This document shows positions 9,008 to 18,110 of a DNA stretch of 64,000 nt, piece by piece. Below the pieces are notes generated by a model. That model did no database searches. It was not told where the DNA came from and was given only the letters and a program-made list of their open reading frames with translations. Both the position numbers and the translations under genes were made by a program. The DNA comes from Parafrankia elaeagni (GTDB taxonomy: Bacteria > Actinomycetota > Actinomycetes > Frankiales > Frankiaceae). Within the stretch, counting starts at the first letter, position 1, and the number at the start of each line of letters is the position of its first letter. Where the stretch lies: NCBI RefSeq assembly GCF_000374165.1, contig NZ_KB893717.1:263046-327045 (forward strand), in the 5' to 3' direction.

Positions 9008-9903
9008 GGTAGGCACTTTCCCCCGGCACCCTGAGCGATTCCTGAATTCCGACCAACGTTCCGCTTAGCCGGCACCGCAACGGGTGTCGGATCCAGGACA
9101 TACTGCCGGATCCGGGGCCCCGGCGGCCTCGCGACAGGCGCCACAGGCCGTGCGGTGGCCGTCTGTTGCCGGGGGCGGGCCCGGCATGTTGACGCATCGT
9201 TCGCAGCCACCCGGCCGGCTGCGCCGTCGCGCACACTGTCGGATGCCGCCGCCGGGCCGCCTTCCCGTCCTGAGATCCCGCCCGAGATCCCGCACTGGGA
9301 TCCCGCACCGGGATCCCGCACCGGGCGGCAGCGGATGTCGTCCGTGAGCTTCTCATCGCCGCCGCGGTGATGTCGCGCTGTGCCCGACCCGGCTATTGCG
9401 CCAGCTTCCGGAAGCACGGCCCACAAAGCGGATCACCGCCCGGGCCGGATGAACGCGGCGCGACGCCCGGAATCGCCGAACCGGAACACCCCGAAGGTCC
9501 CGCGGCCCCGGTGGCCGGTGGCCGGGCCGAGGATCTCGGTCGGGCGCGGCACGTTTGTGTCAGTCGGCGATGGTTCACGCCGGTCCATGATGGATTCGTC
9601 GGACGGGCGGATGTCGCGCCACGGCGGCGTTCGGGCGCCCGTCCGTGACGGTGTGCGCCAGGAGTGATGTCTGCGGTCGGTGATGGCAGGAGCACGGGGG
9701 CGGTCCGACCGCCGCGCGCAGTAGGTGATCCTTCGCGCCGTGACGGGGCCGTGTGGTGGGAAGGCCGGCCGAGGTCTCGGGTGGATTTGCGCGACAACCG
9801 GCCCGAATGTCAAGGGGGCTCGCGCAACGCTTCCGCAACGGCGTGGTACACCGGTATATCGCGCGGGGTATTTCCTGCATGTCCCGGAATCGGAGGTTGT
9901 CTG
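9008..9903. other. long intergenic region between divergent genes
   Basis: Nearly 900 nt between the divergent htrA and the large membrane protein gene at 9904. Open frames here have no recognisable motif and unconvincing starts. It contains the 13-nt tandem repeat listed at 9272-9322. The last 100 nt, which are less GC-rich, probably hold the promoter of the downstream gene. Confidence 0.5.
9272..9322. repeat. 13-nt tandem repeat, about four copies
   Basis: Consecutive units GAGATCCCGCCC, GAGATCCCGCACT and two of GGGATCCCGCACC. Each contains the palindrome-like core GATCCC. Lies in the htrA/membrane-protein divergent region. Confidence 0.8.
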
Positions 9904-11817
9904 GTGACGGACGGTGCATGGAGGGGAGGCCCGGGCGATCAGGGTCGGCCGACCCATCGAGAGCACTCGCAGGGCGCCTCGGACCCCGACGGTTACTGGA
10001 ACGAACCGGGCTCCCGCGACCGGTATCCGGACGATTTCGGACCTGGTGGCCAGCACGGAAGCGCCCCGCCTCATGCCGGCGTTCCGGGCCCCGGGTCTCA
10101 TCGGGACGGCGCTTACGCGCCACAGCCGGGATACCCCCAGGCCCCGCAGCCCGGCCCCGGCCTGAGCGGGGGGCCGTACCCCCCGGGTGGGCAGTACTCG
10201 CCCCCGCAGAACTACCCGCCTGCTCCCGGCTACCCGCCTGGCGGTCCCAGCCGTCCCGGCGGTCCTGGTTACGCGCCCGTTCCGGACTATGGACCCGGTC
10301 CCGCCATCGGTGGCTATCCGCCGCCGGGTCCCGCGCCGACAGGGCCCGCCGCGAACCAGCCCCCGTCCGCCGGCCCGCCGCGGGAGGGAGGCTGGGAGGA
10401 GCCGACGACCCATCGCTCGGGCGGTACGTCCGTGCGGAGGGCACTGGTACCGCGGGCGGGGGCGGCCCGCACACCCACCCGTCCGCCGGGTGCCACGGGC
10501 CTTCGGCCACCAGCCGGTGGTGCCGCGGGCCCAGGCGCGGGCCCAGGCGCGGGCCCGAGTGCAGGCGCGGGGGCCGGCCCGGACGCGGGCACGGGGCCTG
10601 GCGTGCCCGCCGGCCAGTGGGCCGCGCCGGAGAACGTGGCCGGTGCCGACCCGCGGTCGCGGGGACCTCGCGGGGACCTGTATCGGCCGGAACCGCCTCG
10701 AGCGGGCGTGCCGCCCCGCGGTGAGCCGGTGGACGACCCCGCCCGGGAGTACGGCGCGCCCCCCGGCGGGGCCGCTCGTGGCAGGGCGGCCCGCGAGCCC
10801 GCCGGCCGTGACGGTGCCGGCCGTAACCTCCGCGAGGAGGAGCTTCCCGGCCGCGAGGCGACTGACCGTGATGACGCCTACAACGCCTACGACAACGCCT
10901 ACGACAACGCCTACGACGACGACGGCGACGACTACGACCGCGATGGCCTGGACCGCGATGGCCTGGACGGCCGTGGCAGCGGCAGGGAGCGCGGTGGTCG
11001 CGCGCCGCGCCGCGGATCGCCGGCCCGCCGGGAGGGCCTCGGTGCCGCGGAGCGCTTTGACGAGCCGGACTTCCCGGCGGACGTCCACGACCTGGACGAC
11101 GTGGACGATCTGCCCGGTGGCGAGGACGCCGGGCTCGGGCCCTTCCTGCGCCGTCTGGTGATCGCGCTGGTCGTGCTCGGGGTGGCACTCGGCGTCGGGG
11201 TGGGGGCGGGTGTCGTGTGGGAGAAGGTGCGGCCCAGCGGCGACAGCGCGTCCTCGGCACCGGGCTCCGAGCCGTCCGCCACTCCCACCGGGCCCGCCGG
11301 TGCGCCGCCGCCCTCCGCGGGTGCCCCGGCGGGGGGCCAGGCCCCGGCGGCGGTTCCCGCCGACTGGGTGGCGCACACGGACCCGGACCAGCGAGCCACG
11401 TTCTCCCACCCGCCGACGTGGAAGCAGCGTCGGGACAACACGGGTGTCTTCTTCGGCGAGCCGGGCGCCGGCGCTGTCGGCACCCCCGCGGAGTACGGCC
11501 CACAGATGATCGGGGTCGCGCGGGTCGCCGGAGTGGACGCCCCCACGGCGCTGAGCCAGGTACAGACCGGCGAGTTCGGCAGCGTCTCCGGTCTCACCCA
11601 GGACCGTTCGGGCGCTGCCACCGACGCGAACGGGGCGCCGACCCAGGAGTTCGCCGGTTCCTACGACCGGGAGGGGCAGCGGGTGTCCTACCTGATGCGC
11701 ACGGTGGAGGCTCCCGGATCGGTCTACGTGCTCATCGCCCGGGTGCCGGCTGACGCGGCGGGCACCCTCAACACCCTGATGGCCGCACTCCGGACGTCCT
11801 TCCAGCCCGCGGGCTGA
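9904..11817 (+). CDS. large Pro/Gly-rich membrane protein with exported C-terminal domain
   Basis: 637 residues. The first 400 or so are low complexity: Pro/Gly/Tyr-rich repeats, then Ala-Gly runs, then an Asp/Tyr/Asn repeat (NAYDNAYDNAYDDD) and basic-acidic stretches. One membrane segment follows (about 416-440, VIALVVLGVALGVGVGAGVV). The last 160 residues form a compact exported domain starting near DWVAHTDPDQRATFSHPPTW. Domain layout resembles actinobacterial membrane proteins whose cytoplasmic half is disordered and outer half may sense the wall, but I cannot name the family. The GTG at 9904 is chosen for its GGAGG 7 nt upstream; the frame stays open further upstream without such a site. 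Confidence 0.75.
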   Translation: MTDGAWRGGPGDQGRPTHREHSQGASDPDGYWNEPGSRDRYPDDFGPGGQHGSAPPHAGVPGPGSHRDGAYAPQPGYPQAPQPGPGLSGGPYPPGGQYSPPQNYPPAPGYPPGGPSRPGGPGYAPVPDYGPGPAIGGYPPPGPAPTGPAANQPPSAGPPREGGWEEPTTHRSGGTSVRRALVPRAGAARTPTRPPGATGLRPPAGGAAGPGAGPGAGPSAGAGAGPDAGTGPGVPAGQWAAPENVAGADPRSRGPRGDLYRPEPPRAGVPPRGEPVDDPAREYGAPPGGAARGRAAREPAGRDGAGRNLREEELPGREATDRDDAYNAYDNAYDNAYDDDGDDYDRDGLDRDGLDGRGSGRERGGRAPRRGSPARREGLGAAERFDEPDFPADVHDLDDVDDLPGGEDAGLGPFLRRLVIALVVLGVALGVGVGAGVVWEKVRPSGDSASSAPGSEPSATPTGPAGAPPPSAGAPAGGQAPAAVPADWVAHTDPDQRATFSHPPTWKQRRDNTGVFFGEPGAGAVGTPAEYGPQMIGVARVAGVDAPTALSQVQTGEFGSVSGLTQDRSGAATDANGAPTQEFAGSYDREGQRVSYLMRTVEAPGSVYVLIARVPADAAGTLNTLMAALRTSFQPAG

Positions 11818-11853
11818 CGACCGGACGTCCACCTGGCCGACCGGCCGGCTCAC

Positions 11854-13017
11854 TCACATCCGGGGGCCGGCGGTGGCTGACCGGGCGTCCCGCAGGAGGC
11901 TCCACAGCACGGTGGCGGTGTCGAAGGCGGTGGGCCCGGTCAGGGCCGGCCAGCCGTGACCGAGGCCGGGCAGCAGGTACTGGACGAGCCGGGCGGATGA
12001 CGCACAGACCGTCTCGTGCCGGATGGCGACCGGCTGCGTCGCCGGCGCGGGTGCCGTGGGTGCCGCGGGCGCCGCCTGAGGTGACGGCGACGCCGGCATC
12101 CCGGGGACTGCCTGGCCGTCCGGACCGGCGGCGGCGATGATCGCGGCAGCTCCCCCGTCCGGGCCGGCGGTCGGGGTGGCTCCCGCCGGATCGGGGGTGG
12201 TGCCGATCGGCCGGCCGTCCGAGCCGGTGTAGCTGGTGTCACCCGGCTGGGTGGGCGGTGGGCAGCCGTCCACCGACCGGAACGGGCCGAGGCTGACGTC
12301 GGTGGGCGTGATCCCCGTCTGGAGCGCCTCGGACCACAGCGCCCCGGCGTAGGGGACGTGCCCGTCCAGGCCGCCGTGGATCGACACGGTGGTCAGTGGG
12401 GCCGGCGGGATGCAGTTCAGGGTCTGCAGGCTGGCGGCGACGGCCGCGAAGCCGGCCAGTTCGTCGCCGTGTTCGCACGCGTAGCGGTAGGCGAGCATGC
12501 CGCCGTTGGACAGGCCGATGATGCTGACCCGCCGCGGGTCGATGGGATAGCGGCTCTCCAGATGCGCGATGAGCGAGCGCAGCCAGGTGATGTCGTCCAC
12601 CCCGCCGGCGGAGGCCGGCCCGCAGCAGGTCCCCGCGTTCCACGACAGGTCCAGGCCGTCCGGGTAGACGACGGCGAATCCCGCCGACCGCGCGAGTTCG
12701 TCCAGCCCCCAGCCCCGTTGTGGCTCGCTTCCGTCGTGGTACAGGCTGTGCAGCGCCACGACCAGCGGGTACGGCCGGGCCGTCTGATCCGCGGGCAGGG
12801 TCAGCCGGATCTGACCACCGCGTCCACTTCGCTCGAAGGCATCGGGACCGGCTGTCGGCGGTGCCTGGGTCAGTGCCCCGCGGCCCGTGGGCGTCCCTGC
12901 CTGGCCGCTGCGCCCACTGCCGCCCATGAGGCCACAGCCCGTCGCGAGTATCACGGCGACGAGGAGTGAGGTGAGAAGCCGGACCGCGGCGACGCGGCGG
13001 CGGTGGGCGGCCGACAC
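11854..13017 (-). CDS. PHB-depolymerase-family (LpqC-like) esterase lipoprotein
   Basis: 387 residues. A signal peptide ends in the lipobox LATGC, so the mature enzyme should be a lipoprotein on the outer membrane face. The alpha/beta-hydrolase domain shows the nucleophile Ser in IGLSNGGMLAYRYACE (about 169), an acidic candidate in GLDGHVPYAG and the His in GLGHGWPAL (about 354), matching secreted polyhydroxybutyrate depolymerase/feruloyl-esterase-like hydrolases. An Ala/Pro-rich insert of about 70 residues lies before the catalytic His. I chose the GTG at 13017 because longer versions would overlap the upstream gene and precede the signal peptide with a non-conserved stretch. It sits 37 nt after that gene. 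Confidence 0.83.
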   Translation of the reverse strand: MSAAHRRRVAAVRLLTSLLVAVILATGCGLMGGSGRSGQAGTPTGRGALTQAPPTAGPDAFERSGRGGQIRLTLPADQTARPYPLVVALHSLYHDGSEPQRGWGLDELARSAGFAVVYPDGLDLSWNAGTCCGPASAGGVDDITWLRSLIAHLESRYPIDPRRVSIIGLSNGGMLAYRYACEHGDELAGFAAVAASLQTLNCIPPAPLTTVSIHGGLDGHVPYAGALWSEALQTGITPTDVSLGPFRSVDGCPPPTQPGDTSYTGSDGRPIGTTPDPAGATPTAGPDGGAAAIIAAAGPDGQAVPGMPASPSPQAAPAAPTAPAPATQPVAIRHETVCASSARLVQYLLPGLGHGWPALTGPTAFDTATVLWSLLRDARSATAGPRM

Positions 13018-13054
13018 GACGGGTATTCTGACGCGCCGCTGACCTAGCCGTGCA

Positions 13055-13642
13055 TCAACGGTGTCGCTGATTACTTTTCGTATTAGGACTGCTACGGGCA
13101 AGGTCGCTTTCCCGGACGACATTCAGCCGGGGTCGTTCGCGCGGCGCCCAGCGATCGCTCGCCCCCGGATCGGGACCGGCCTGCTCCCGGCCGGCCGGAG
13201 TCATGCTGCGTGGGTTCACGTGCAGCGGCATGACGTTCCTCCTGTCGGCCTCGAACGGGCGGGGATCTCCGCCCGGGGCCGCGGTGACTCCTCTGTCCGC
13301 GGTGGTGCCGCGGTCGTTCCTCGCCGGGTCGCCGGGCGTCCGGCCGCTCTGGCCGTCATCGGGCCCGTCCGGGCCGGGGTTGGACGGGTCTGTGGCCCAT
13401 CTGTGGGCTCGTCCGGCGCTGGGCCCCGCCGCCCCGGCGGACCCGGCCGCGCTGCGATAGCGGTCGAACGCGACCTGCGCGCGTGTCTCCAGGTCGTCGA
13501 CCCTCGCGAGCGATTCGCGGACCCTTCGTTCACCGGCGGGGCCGGCGGCCAGCAGGTCGGACAGGCAGTGATCCACCGCCCGACGGGCCGCCAGCCATCC
13601 GAGGAGCAGCCGTGAACGTTCCATGTCAGATGGCTCGTTCAC
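13055..13642 (-). CDS. hypothetical protein with helical N-terminus and disordered tail
   Basis: 195 residues. The first 75 look like a real helical domain (SRLLLGWLAARRAVDHCLSD, then RVRESLARVDDLETRAQVAF); the rest is Gly/Pro/Arg/Asp-rich and probably disordered. The GTG start at 13642 has GAAGGGA 7 nt upstream. The gene is followed closely by the LpqC-like gene on the same strand, suggesting a shared transcript. I do not recognise a family. Confidence 0.6.
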   Translation of the reverse strand: MNEPSDMERSRLLLGWLAARRAVDHCLSDLLAAGPAGERRVRESLARVDDLETRAQVAFDRYRSAAGSAGAAGPSAGRAHRWATDPSNPGPDGPDDGQSGRTPGDPARNDRGTTADRGVTAAPGGDPRPFEADRRNVMPLHVNPRSMTPAGREQAGPDPGASDRWAPRERPRLNVVRESDLARSSPNTKSNQRHR

Positions 13643-13869
13643 CGAGATGTCCCTTCGCTCGCACTCTCGTGACGCCGACGAGGCGTCGCCCTCCGCGAGG
13701 TCCTGCTCGTCCGCTTGTCGTCGTGGCGTGGAGGTCTCCCACCGTCGTGCGGTGCGGCGCGGGCGCCGTACCGCGACCCGAAGTGCTTCTCTTCCCAGAG
13801 TGCCCCACCCGGCGTCGTGGCGCGTCGTAGTTTGCCGAACGCGCCCCTCCAGGTCGGCCGGGAGCACGG

Positions 13870-15276
13870 TCAGGGAGCAGGCCGTTCCCCCCGAACAGGG
13901 GGGGTGGGCTTTGGGTCGGCTGGCACGGGCCGGGGCACCGTTCCCGGCGCCGGGGGTGGGATGGCCTGATTCGAGGACGCTACCGGCCCCCGCGGACCGG
14001 CCGCCGGCGGGGTTGCCGAGGACCGCTGGTCCGGGGCTCCGGGAGCCGTTCGGGGCGCTGCGGGGACACCCGGCCGGGCCGGCCGAGGCCGCTCGCCCGG
14101 CGGTGGGAAGGACGGGCGTTGCACGGCCGGCGGGGGAGCCGGCGGGCCGCGGCGTTCGTCGTCCGCCGCCGTTCCGTACGGGTCGTGCGCCGAATCCGGC
14201 CGAGGCGCCACCAAGGGGCCTGCGGGGTCCGCCGAGCCGGTACCAGGTGCGGCAGCACCGGGCGCGGGGCCGGTGGGCCCTGGCGGGCCCTCCGGCACGG
14301 TCAGGAATCCGCCCGCCTGCGGGCTGCCGCCCCATGGCGGTGCTGTCGGCAGCATCGAGGCGGTGAACGGTGGCGATGCCGACCGCGCAGGTCGCGCCTG
14401 TGAAGCCGGTGGTCGCGACGGCAACGGCGACGGCAGCGACGGCGGAGGTACCGATACCGGCGGCAGCGGCGGCTGGGCTGGCGGTGCCGCGTGTGGAGGC
14501 GGTGCCGTGGGCGTCAGCGGTGCTGCGTGTGCCGGCCCGGCGGGGGCTGACGTGGCTGACGGGGCCGCGTGGGTCGGCGCGTGGTTGGTGCGCCAGGCGG
14601 CGCGAGCCTCCTGCGCGGTGTCCTCGGCGTGGTCGAGAATCTCCTCCCAACGGCTCTGCATCGGCCGGATGAGCCCGCCGCCCACGCCGACCACGACCAC
14701 GCCGGTGCAGGAGGCGAGCACCGCATAGAGCAGTGGCGTCGTGACCGAGGTGCCGAGGCCGAGTTCGTCCAGGGCCGCCTTGCCGAACGCCAGGACAGCG
14801 ATCCCGGCGACGACCCTGCCCACCGTGCGCCCGTGCCGGAGCCCGGCGAGCGAGTCGGTGAGGAACTGGCGTGCGGCGGCGGCGAGGGCCAGCCCGACGA
14901 GCACGATCGCGAACGCGAGCAGCACCTTCGCCAGCACATCGAGTGCCGTACCGGCCATCCGGTCGGCCGGGCTGGGGCCGAACACCCCGAGCGCGGCCCG
15001 CAGGACGGCGAGGAAGCAGGCTGCCGCCGCGAGGCGGAGCAGCCCGGTCTGGAGGGTGGCCTCGTCGCTGTGTAGCAGCCGGGCGGCGCCGGACCGCGCG
15101 AGCAGGCGATCGAAACCGGTGTGTTCCAGGGCCCGGTCGGCGGCGCGGAGCAGGGCCCGGACGATCATCGCGCCGGCTGCGAGGACCAGCACGAACACGA
15201 GGATCCTGGGGCCCGTCTGCGCGATGCGCGACCAGGCGTCGGAAATGCCCTGATCCCACTGCACGGCCTGTGTCAC
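13870..15276 (-). CDS. membrane channel-like protein with conserved TM helices and Pro-rich tail
   Basis: 468 residues. Five hydrophobic segments lie in the first 195 residues (for example RILVFVLVLAAGAMIVRALL and LLYAVLASCTGVVVVGVGGG), spaced by short loops as in the conserved TM-helix proteins related to small mechanosensitive channels. The rest (about 240-468) is an Ala/Pro-rich cytoplasmic tail. I do not see the canonical MscS pore helix, so ion-channel function is only a possibility. A GTG at 15276 is the most plausible start; longer versions add residues without membrane character. It is divergent from the photolyase gene 122 nt away. Confidence 0.7.
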   Translation of the reverse strand: MTQAVQWDQGISDAWSRIAQTGPRILVFVLVLAAGAMIVRALLRAADRALEHTGFDRLLARSGAARLLHSDEATLQTGLLRLAAAACFLAVLRAALGVFGPSPADRMAGTALDVLAKVLLAFAIVLVGLALAAAARQFLTDSLAGLRHGRTVGRVVAGIAVLAFGKAALDELGLGTSVTTPLLYAVLASCTGVVVVGVGGGLIRPMQSRWEEILDHAEDTAQEARAAWRTNHAPTHAAPSATSAPAGPAHAAPLTPTAPPPHAAPPAQPPLPPVSVPPPSLPSPLPSRPPASQARPARSASPPFTASMLPTAPPWGGSPQAGGFLTVPEGPPGPTGPAPGAAAPGTGSADPAGPLVAPRPDSAHDPYGTAADDERRGPPAPPPAVQRPSFPPPGERPRPARPGVPAAPRTAPGAPDQRSSATPPAAGPRGPVASSNQAIPPPAPGTVPRPVPADPKPTPPVRGERPAP

Positions 15277-15398
15277 CCGGACAGCACAACAGCCACGGGG
15301 CGTGGTCGGGCGATGCCACGCCGTGGACTCGAGTGGCATGGTGTGGCACCAATGTGACCCTCTCGGGTGACCTTCCGTGTCTGGGTAGTGTCTGTGGG

Positions 15399-16898
15399 AT
15401 GAGGTCGTCCACGTCACGTCGGGCGGTGTGGTGGCTGCGCCGCGACCTCCGTCTCGATGACAACCCAGCGCTGCTCGCGGCCGCCGACGAGGGGCCGGTC
15501 CTGGCCCTGTTCGTCCTGGACGACGCGTTGCGCGGTCCGTCCGGGCCGGTGCGCCTCGCCTTCCTCTACCGCTGCCTGCGGGACCTCGACGAGCGGCTGT
15601 CCGGTCGGCTGTGCGTCCGCGCCGGCCGCCCGGACGAGGTCGTCCCGGCGGTCGCGTGGGAGGTCGGCGCCGCCGTGGTCCACATCGCGGCCGACCACGG
15701 CCCCTACGGCCGTGACCGGGACGACAAGGTCGCCCGGGCGTTGGCTGCCGACGGCCGGGAACTGCGGCGCACCGGCTCCGCCTACGCGGTTGCTCCGGGC
15801 CGGGTGACCAGCTCGGAGGGCACGTCCTACCGGGTGTTCACGCCGTTCTACCGGGCCTGGAAGGAGCACGGCTGGCGGGCGCCCGCGGCCGGGGCGGCCG
15901 ATCCGGACTGGCTTGATCCCCGCTCGCTGCCCGGCAGCGCTGCGGCCATCCCGGCCGACCCGGATCTGGACGGCACCCGGCTGCCCGCGGCGGGTGAGGC
16001 GGCCGCCCGAGAACGCCTGCGTGCCTTCCTGCGTGACAGCCTCGCCGGATACGCGCGGCATCGCGACGAGCCGGCCGCCGAGGTCACCTCCCGGCTCTCG
16101 CCCTACCTGAAGTGGGGCTGCGTGCACCCGAGGACCGTCCTGCACGAGCTGCACCAGGCGGTCACCGCCACGTCGGTCGGCAGCCGCAGCCGCAGCCGCA
16201 GCGGCCGGGGCAGTGGCAGCGGGAGCGGGGACGGGGACGCGAGCGGGGACGGGGCCGCGGGTGGCCTGCCCGACGCGGCGGAGAAGTTTCGCTCAGAGCT
16301 CGCCTGGCGGGAGTTCTACGCGGACGTTCTCGCAGCCCATCCCTCCTCGGCCCGCAGCGATTTCTCGGACACCCTGGCGACGATGGCGCACGAGCCGCCG
16401 GGCGATGCCTTCGAAGCCTGGAAATGGGGCCGCACCGGCTATCCCGTCGTCGACGCCGGCATGCGCCAGCTGCTCGCCGAGGGCTGGGTGCACAACCGGA
16501 TCCGGATGATCGAGGCGTCGTTCGTCTGCAAGGACCTGCACGTCCACTGGACCCACGGCGCCCGCTGGTACCTGGAGCGCCTGGTCGACGGCGACCTCGC
16601 CTCGAACAACCACGGCTGGCAGTGGACGGCCGGCACGGGCACCGACGCGGCACCGTACTTCCGGGTCTTCAATCCCGTCTCGCAGGGACGCCGGTTCGAC
16701 CCCGACGGGGAGTACATCCGGCGCTGGGTCCCCGAGCTGCGGGGACTTCCTGCCGGCGAGGTGCACGAGCCGTGGAAGCGCCCCGGCGGTCCGCCGGACG
16801 GCTATCCGCTCCCGGTCGTGGACCACGCCGCGGAACGCAGGGAGGCCCTCGATCGCTACGAGCAGGCCCGGAAGGGCGGAGGGCGCCGCGGCGACTGA
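15399..16898 (+). CDS. phr: deoxyribodipyrimidine photolyase
   Basis: 499 residues. The N-terminal Rossmann-like antenna domain begins VWWLRRDLRLDDNPAL, and the C-terminal FAD domain contains GRTGYPVVDAGMRQL, WVHNRIRMI and NNHGWQWTAGTGTDAAPYFR, all diagnostic of class I CPD photolyases. The enzyme uses blue light and reduced FAD to split pyrimidine dimers in DNA. An unusual low-complexity Ser-Arg then Gly-Ser/Asp insert lies at about residues 258-290, between the two halves of the FAD domain, where family members normally have a short loop. ATG at 15399 follows a weak purine stretch. It appears to be transcribed alone. Confidence 0.93.
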   Translation: MRSSTSRRAVWWLRRDLRLDDNPALLAAADEGPVLALFVLDDALRGPSGPVRLAFLYRCLRDLDERLSGRLCVRAGRPDEVVPAVAWEVGAAVVHIAADHGPYGRDRDDKVARALAADGRELRRTGSAYAVAPGRVTSSEGTSYRVFTPFYRAWKEHGWRAPAAGAADPDWLDPRSLPGSAAAIPADPDLDGTRLPAAGEAAARERLRAFLRDSLAGYARHRDEPAAEVTSRLSPYLKWGCVHPRTVLHELHQAVTATSVGSRSRSRSGRGSGSGSGDGDASGDGAAGGLPDAAEKFRSELAWREFYADVLAAHPSSARSDFSDTLATMAHEPPGDAFEAWKWGRTGYPVVDAGMRQLLAEGWVHNRIRMIEASFVCKDLHVHWTHGARWYLERLVDGDLASNNHGWQWTAGTGTDAAPYFRVFNPVSQGRRFDPDGEYIRRWVPELRGLPAGEVHEPWKRPGGPPDGYPLPVVDHAAERREALDRYEQARKGGGRRGD

Positions 16899-17309
16899 CG
16901 TCCGGAGCGGGCGGATGCGCCTCCCACCCAGCGGATGGTTCTCCCATCCATCCATCCATCGACCCACCCACCTGCCTGCCTGGTTGGCGCACCCGCAAGC
17001 GATGGGCGTGTCAGATACCCGACACGTTCCGATTCTGTCGTCCGCCGGTTCGGCCGGTCGGGATTGGCCACCCTTAAGGCGGGCAGGGAGACGGCGGGCT
17101 CGGCTCCTCGCCCCGCCGGTGGGGAAGTGACGGGCTCCACCGGACGTGGTCGCGCCGGCGCGGGATGTGGAGGGCAGCTCGCGCTGGCGCGCCACGGTCC
17201 TTCGCTGTGTGCCGCCGGTCCTTCTCTGCGTGCCGCCGCCGCCGCCGCGGCCCGGCCCCGGCGGTACACCGCCTGACCGGGCCGCCCGTGATCAGGCGAC
17301 GGGCTCGAT
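16899..17309. other. intergenic region, photolyase to L,D-transpeptidase
   Basis: Convergent genes flank this stretch. It contains short tandem repeats at 16943-16985: four CATC-type tetranucleotides, then CCCA and CCTG units. I see no coding sequence and no clear terminator hairpin. Confidence 0.5.
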
Positions 17310-18110
17310 CTAGGCGACGATCTCGACGGGGGTCCCCAGCGGGACCGTCTGGGCCAGCCGGGTGATCGAGTCGTTACTCAGCCTGATGCAGCCGTGGCTG
17401 ACATCGCGGCCGATCGAGCCGGGTTCGTTCGTCCCGTGAATGCCGATCACCGGGTCCCGGCCGCCGAAGGATTCCATGCTGGTGGAGAAGCCGCTCAGGC
17501 CGAACGCGTACGGGCCGTAGGCGCCGTTCGGGTTGCTCGGCCGCAGCAGCTCCATCAGGAAGAACCGGCCGCCGGGGGTCGGGGTGTCGGTGGTGCCGAT
17601 CGCGACCGGCTCCTCCGCGATCATCTGGTCGTTGTTGTAGAGGCGCAGCTTGTGCGCGCCGCGCGCGACCACGATCCGGTACGGCGTCTGGCTGGCGGTG
17701 ACCTGCTCCGCCTTCACCCAGCCGGTACTGCCGTTGGGCTCGACGGGCAGCAGCACCTGCCACCAGCCCGGCATCCTCGCCTGGACGAGGAAGACCCGGG
17801 GGGCGCCGTTCTCGTTCGGGTTCGACAGCGTGGACGTCGGCCGCGGCGCGTTCGGTGCCTGGTAGATGTCGACGCCGGCCCCGGTCGCGGTCAGAACGGT
17901 GCTCGCTCCCTGCCCGAGACCGGCGACGGCGGCGAGCTGACTGCGGACGGTCTCGGGCACCTGGCCGGCGGCCGAGCCGGAGTCGTCTCCGCCGCCGCAG
18001 CCGGTGAGAATCGCACCGCCCAGTACAACGGCCGCAGCCGCCGCTCCTGTCCGGGACAGGGCGCGACGGCCGGGCCAGCGCCGGGCTGGCGCTTCGTGGT
18101 TGCTGCTCAT
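17310..18110 (-). CDS. L,D-transpeptidase (YkuD) lipoprotein
   Basis: 266 residues. A signal peptide ends in the lipobox LTGC followed by a Gly/Asp-rich tether. The C-terminal half is a YkuD domain with the catalytic pattern IGIHGTN then DVSHGCIRLSN, the Cys being at about 241. Such enzymes make 3-3 cross-links in peptidoglycan or attach proteins to it, acting outside the membrane. An SH3-like region (about 65-125) precedes the catalytic domain. The ATG overlaps the stop of the upstream secreted-protein gene as ATGA (18107-18110), so the two are probably translated together; that points to a shared cell-wall role. Confidence 0.9.
   Translation of the reverse strand: MSSNHEAPARRWPGRRALSRTGAAAAAVVLGGAILTGCGGGDDSGSAAGQVPETVRSQLAAVAGLGQGASTVLTATGAGVDIYQAPNAPRPTSTLSNPNENGAPRVFLVQARMPGWWQVLLPVEPNGSTGWVKAEQVTASQTPYRIVVARGAHKLRLYNNDQMIAEEPVAIGTTDTPTPGGRFFLMELLRPSNPNGAYGPYAFGLSGFSTSMESFGGRDPVIGIHGTNEPGSIGRDVSHGCIRLSNDSITRLAQTVPLGTPVEIVA

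Noticed and set aside
9272-9322. CRISPR-like repeat
   Set aside because: Units are only 12-13 nt and contiguous with no spacers.
9433-11853. 806-codon open frame on the minus strand
   Set aside because: It is antisense to the membrane protein at 9904 and composed of Arg/Gly/Pro-rich sequence, as expected for a high-GC shadow frame.
13055-15463. One 800-codon minus-strand protein
   Set aside because: The frame crosses the channel-like gene, whose hydrophobic segments are in another frame; only its last 195 codons, with their own ribosome-binding site, look real.
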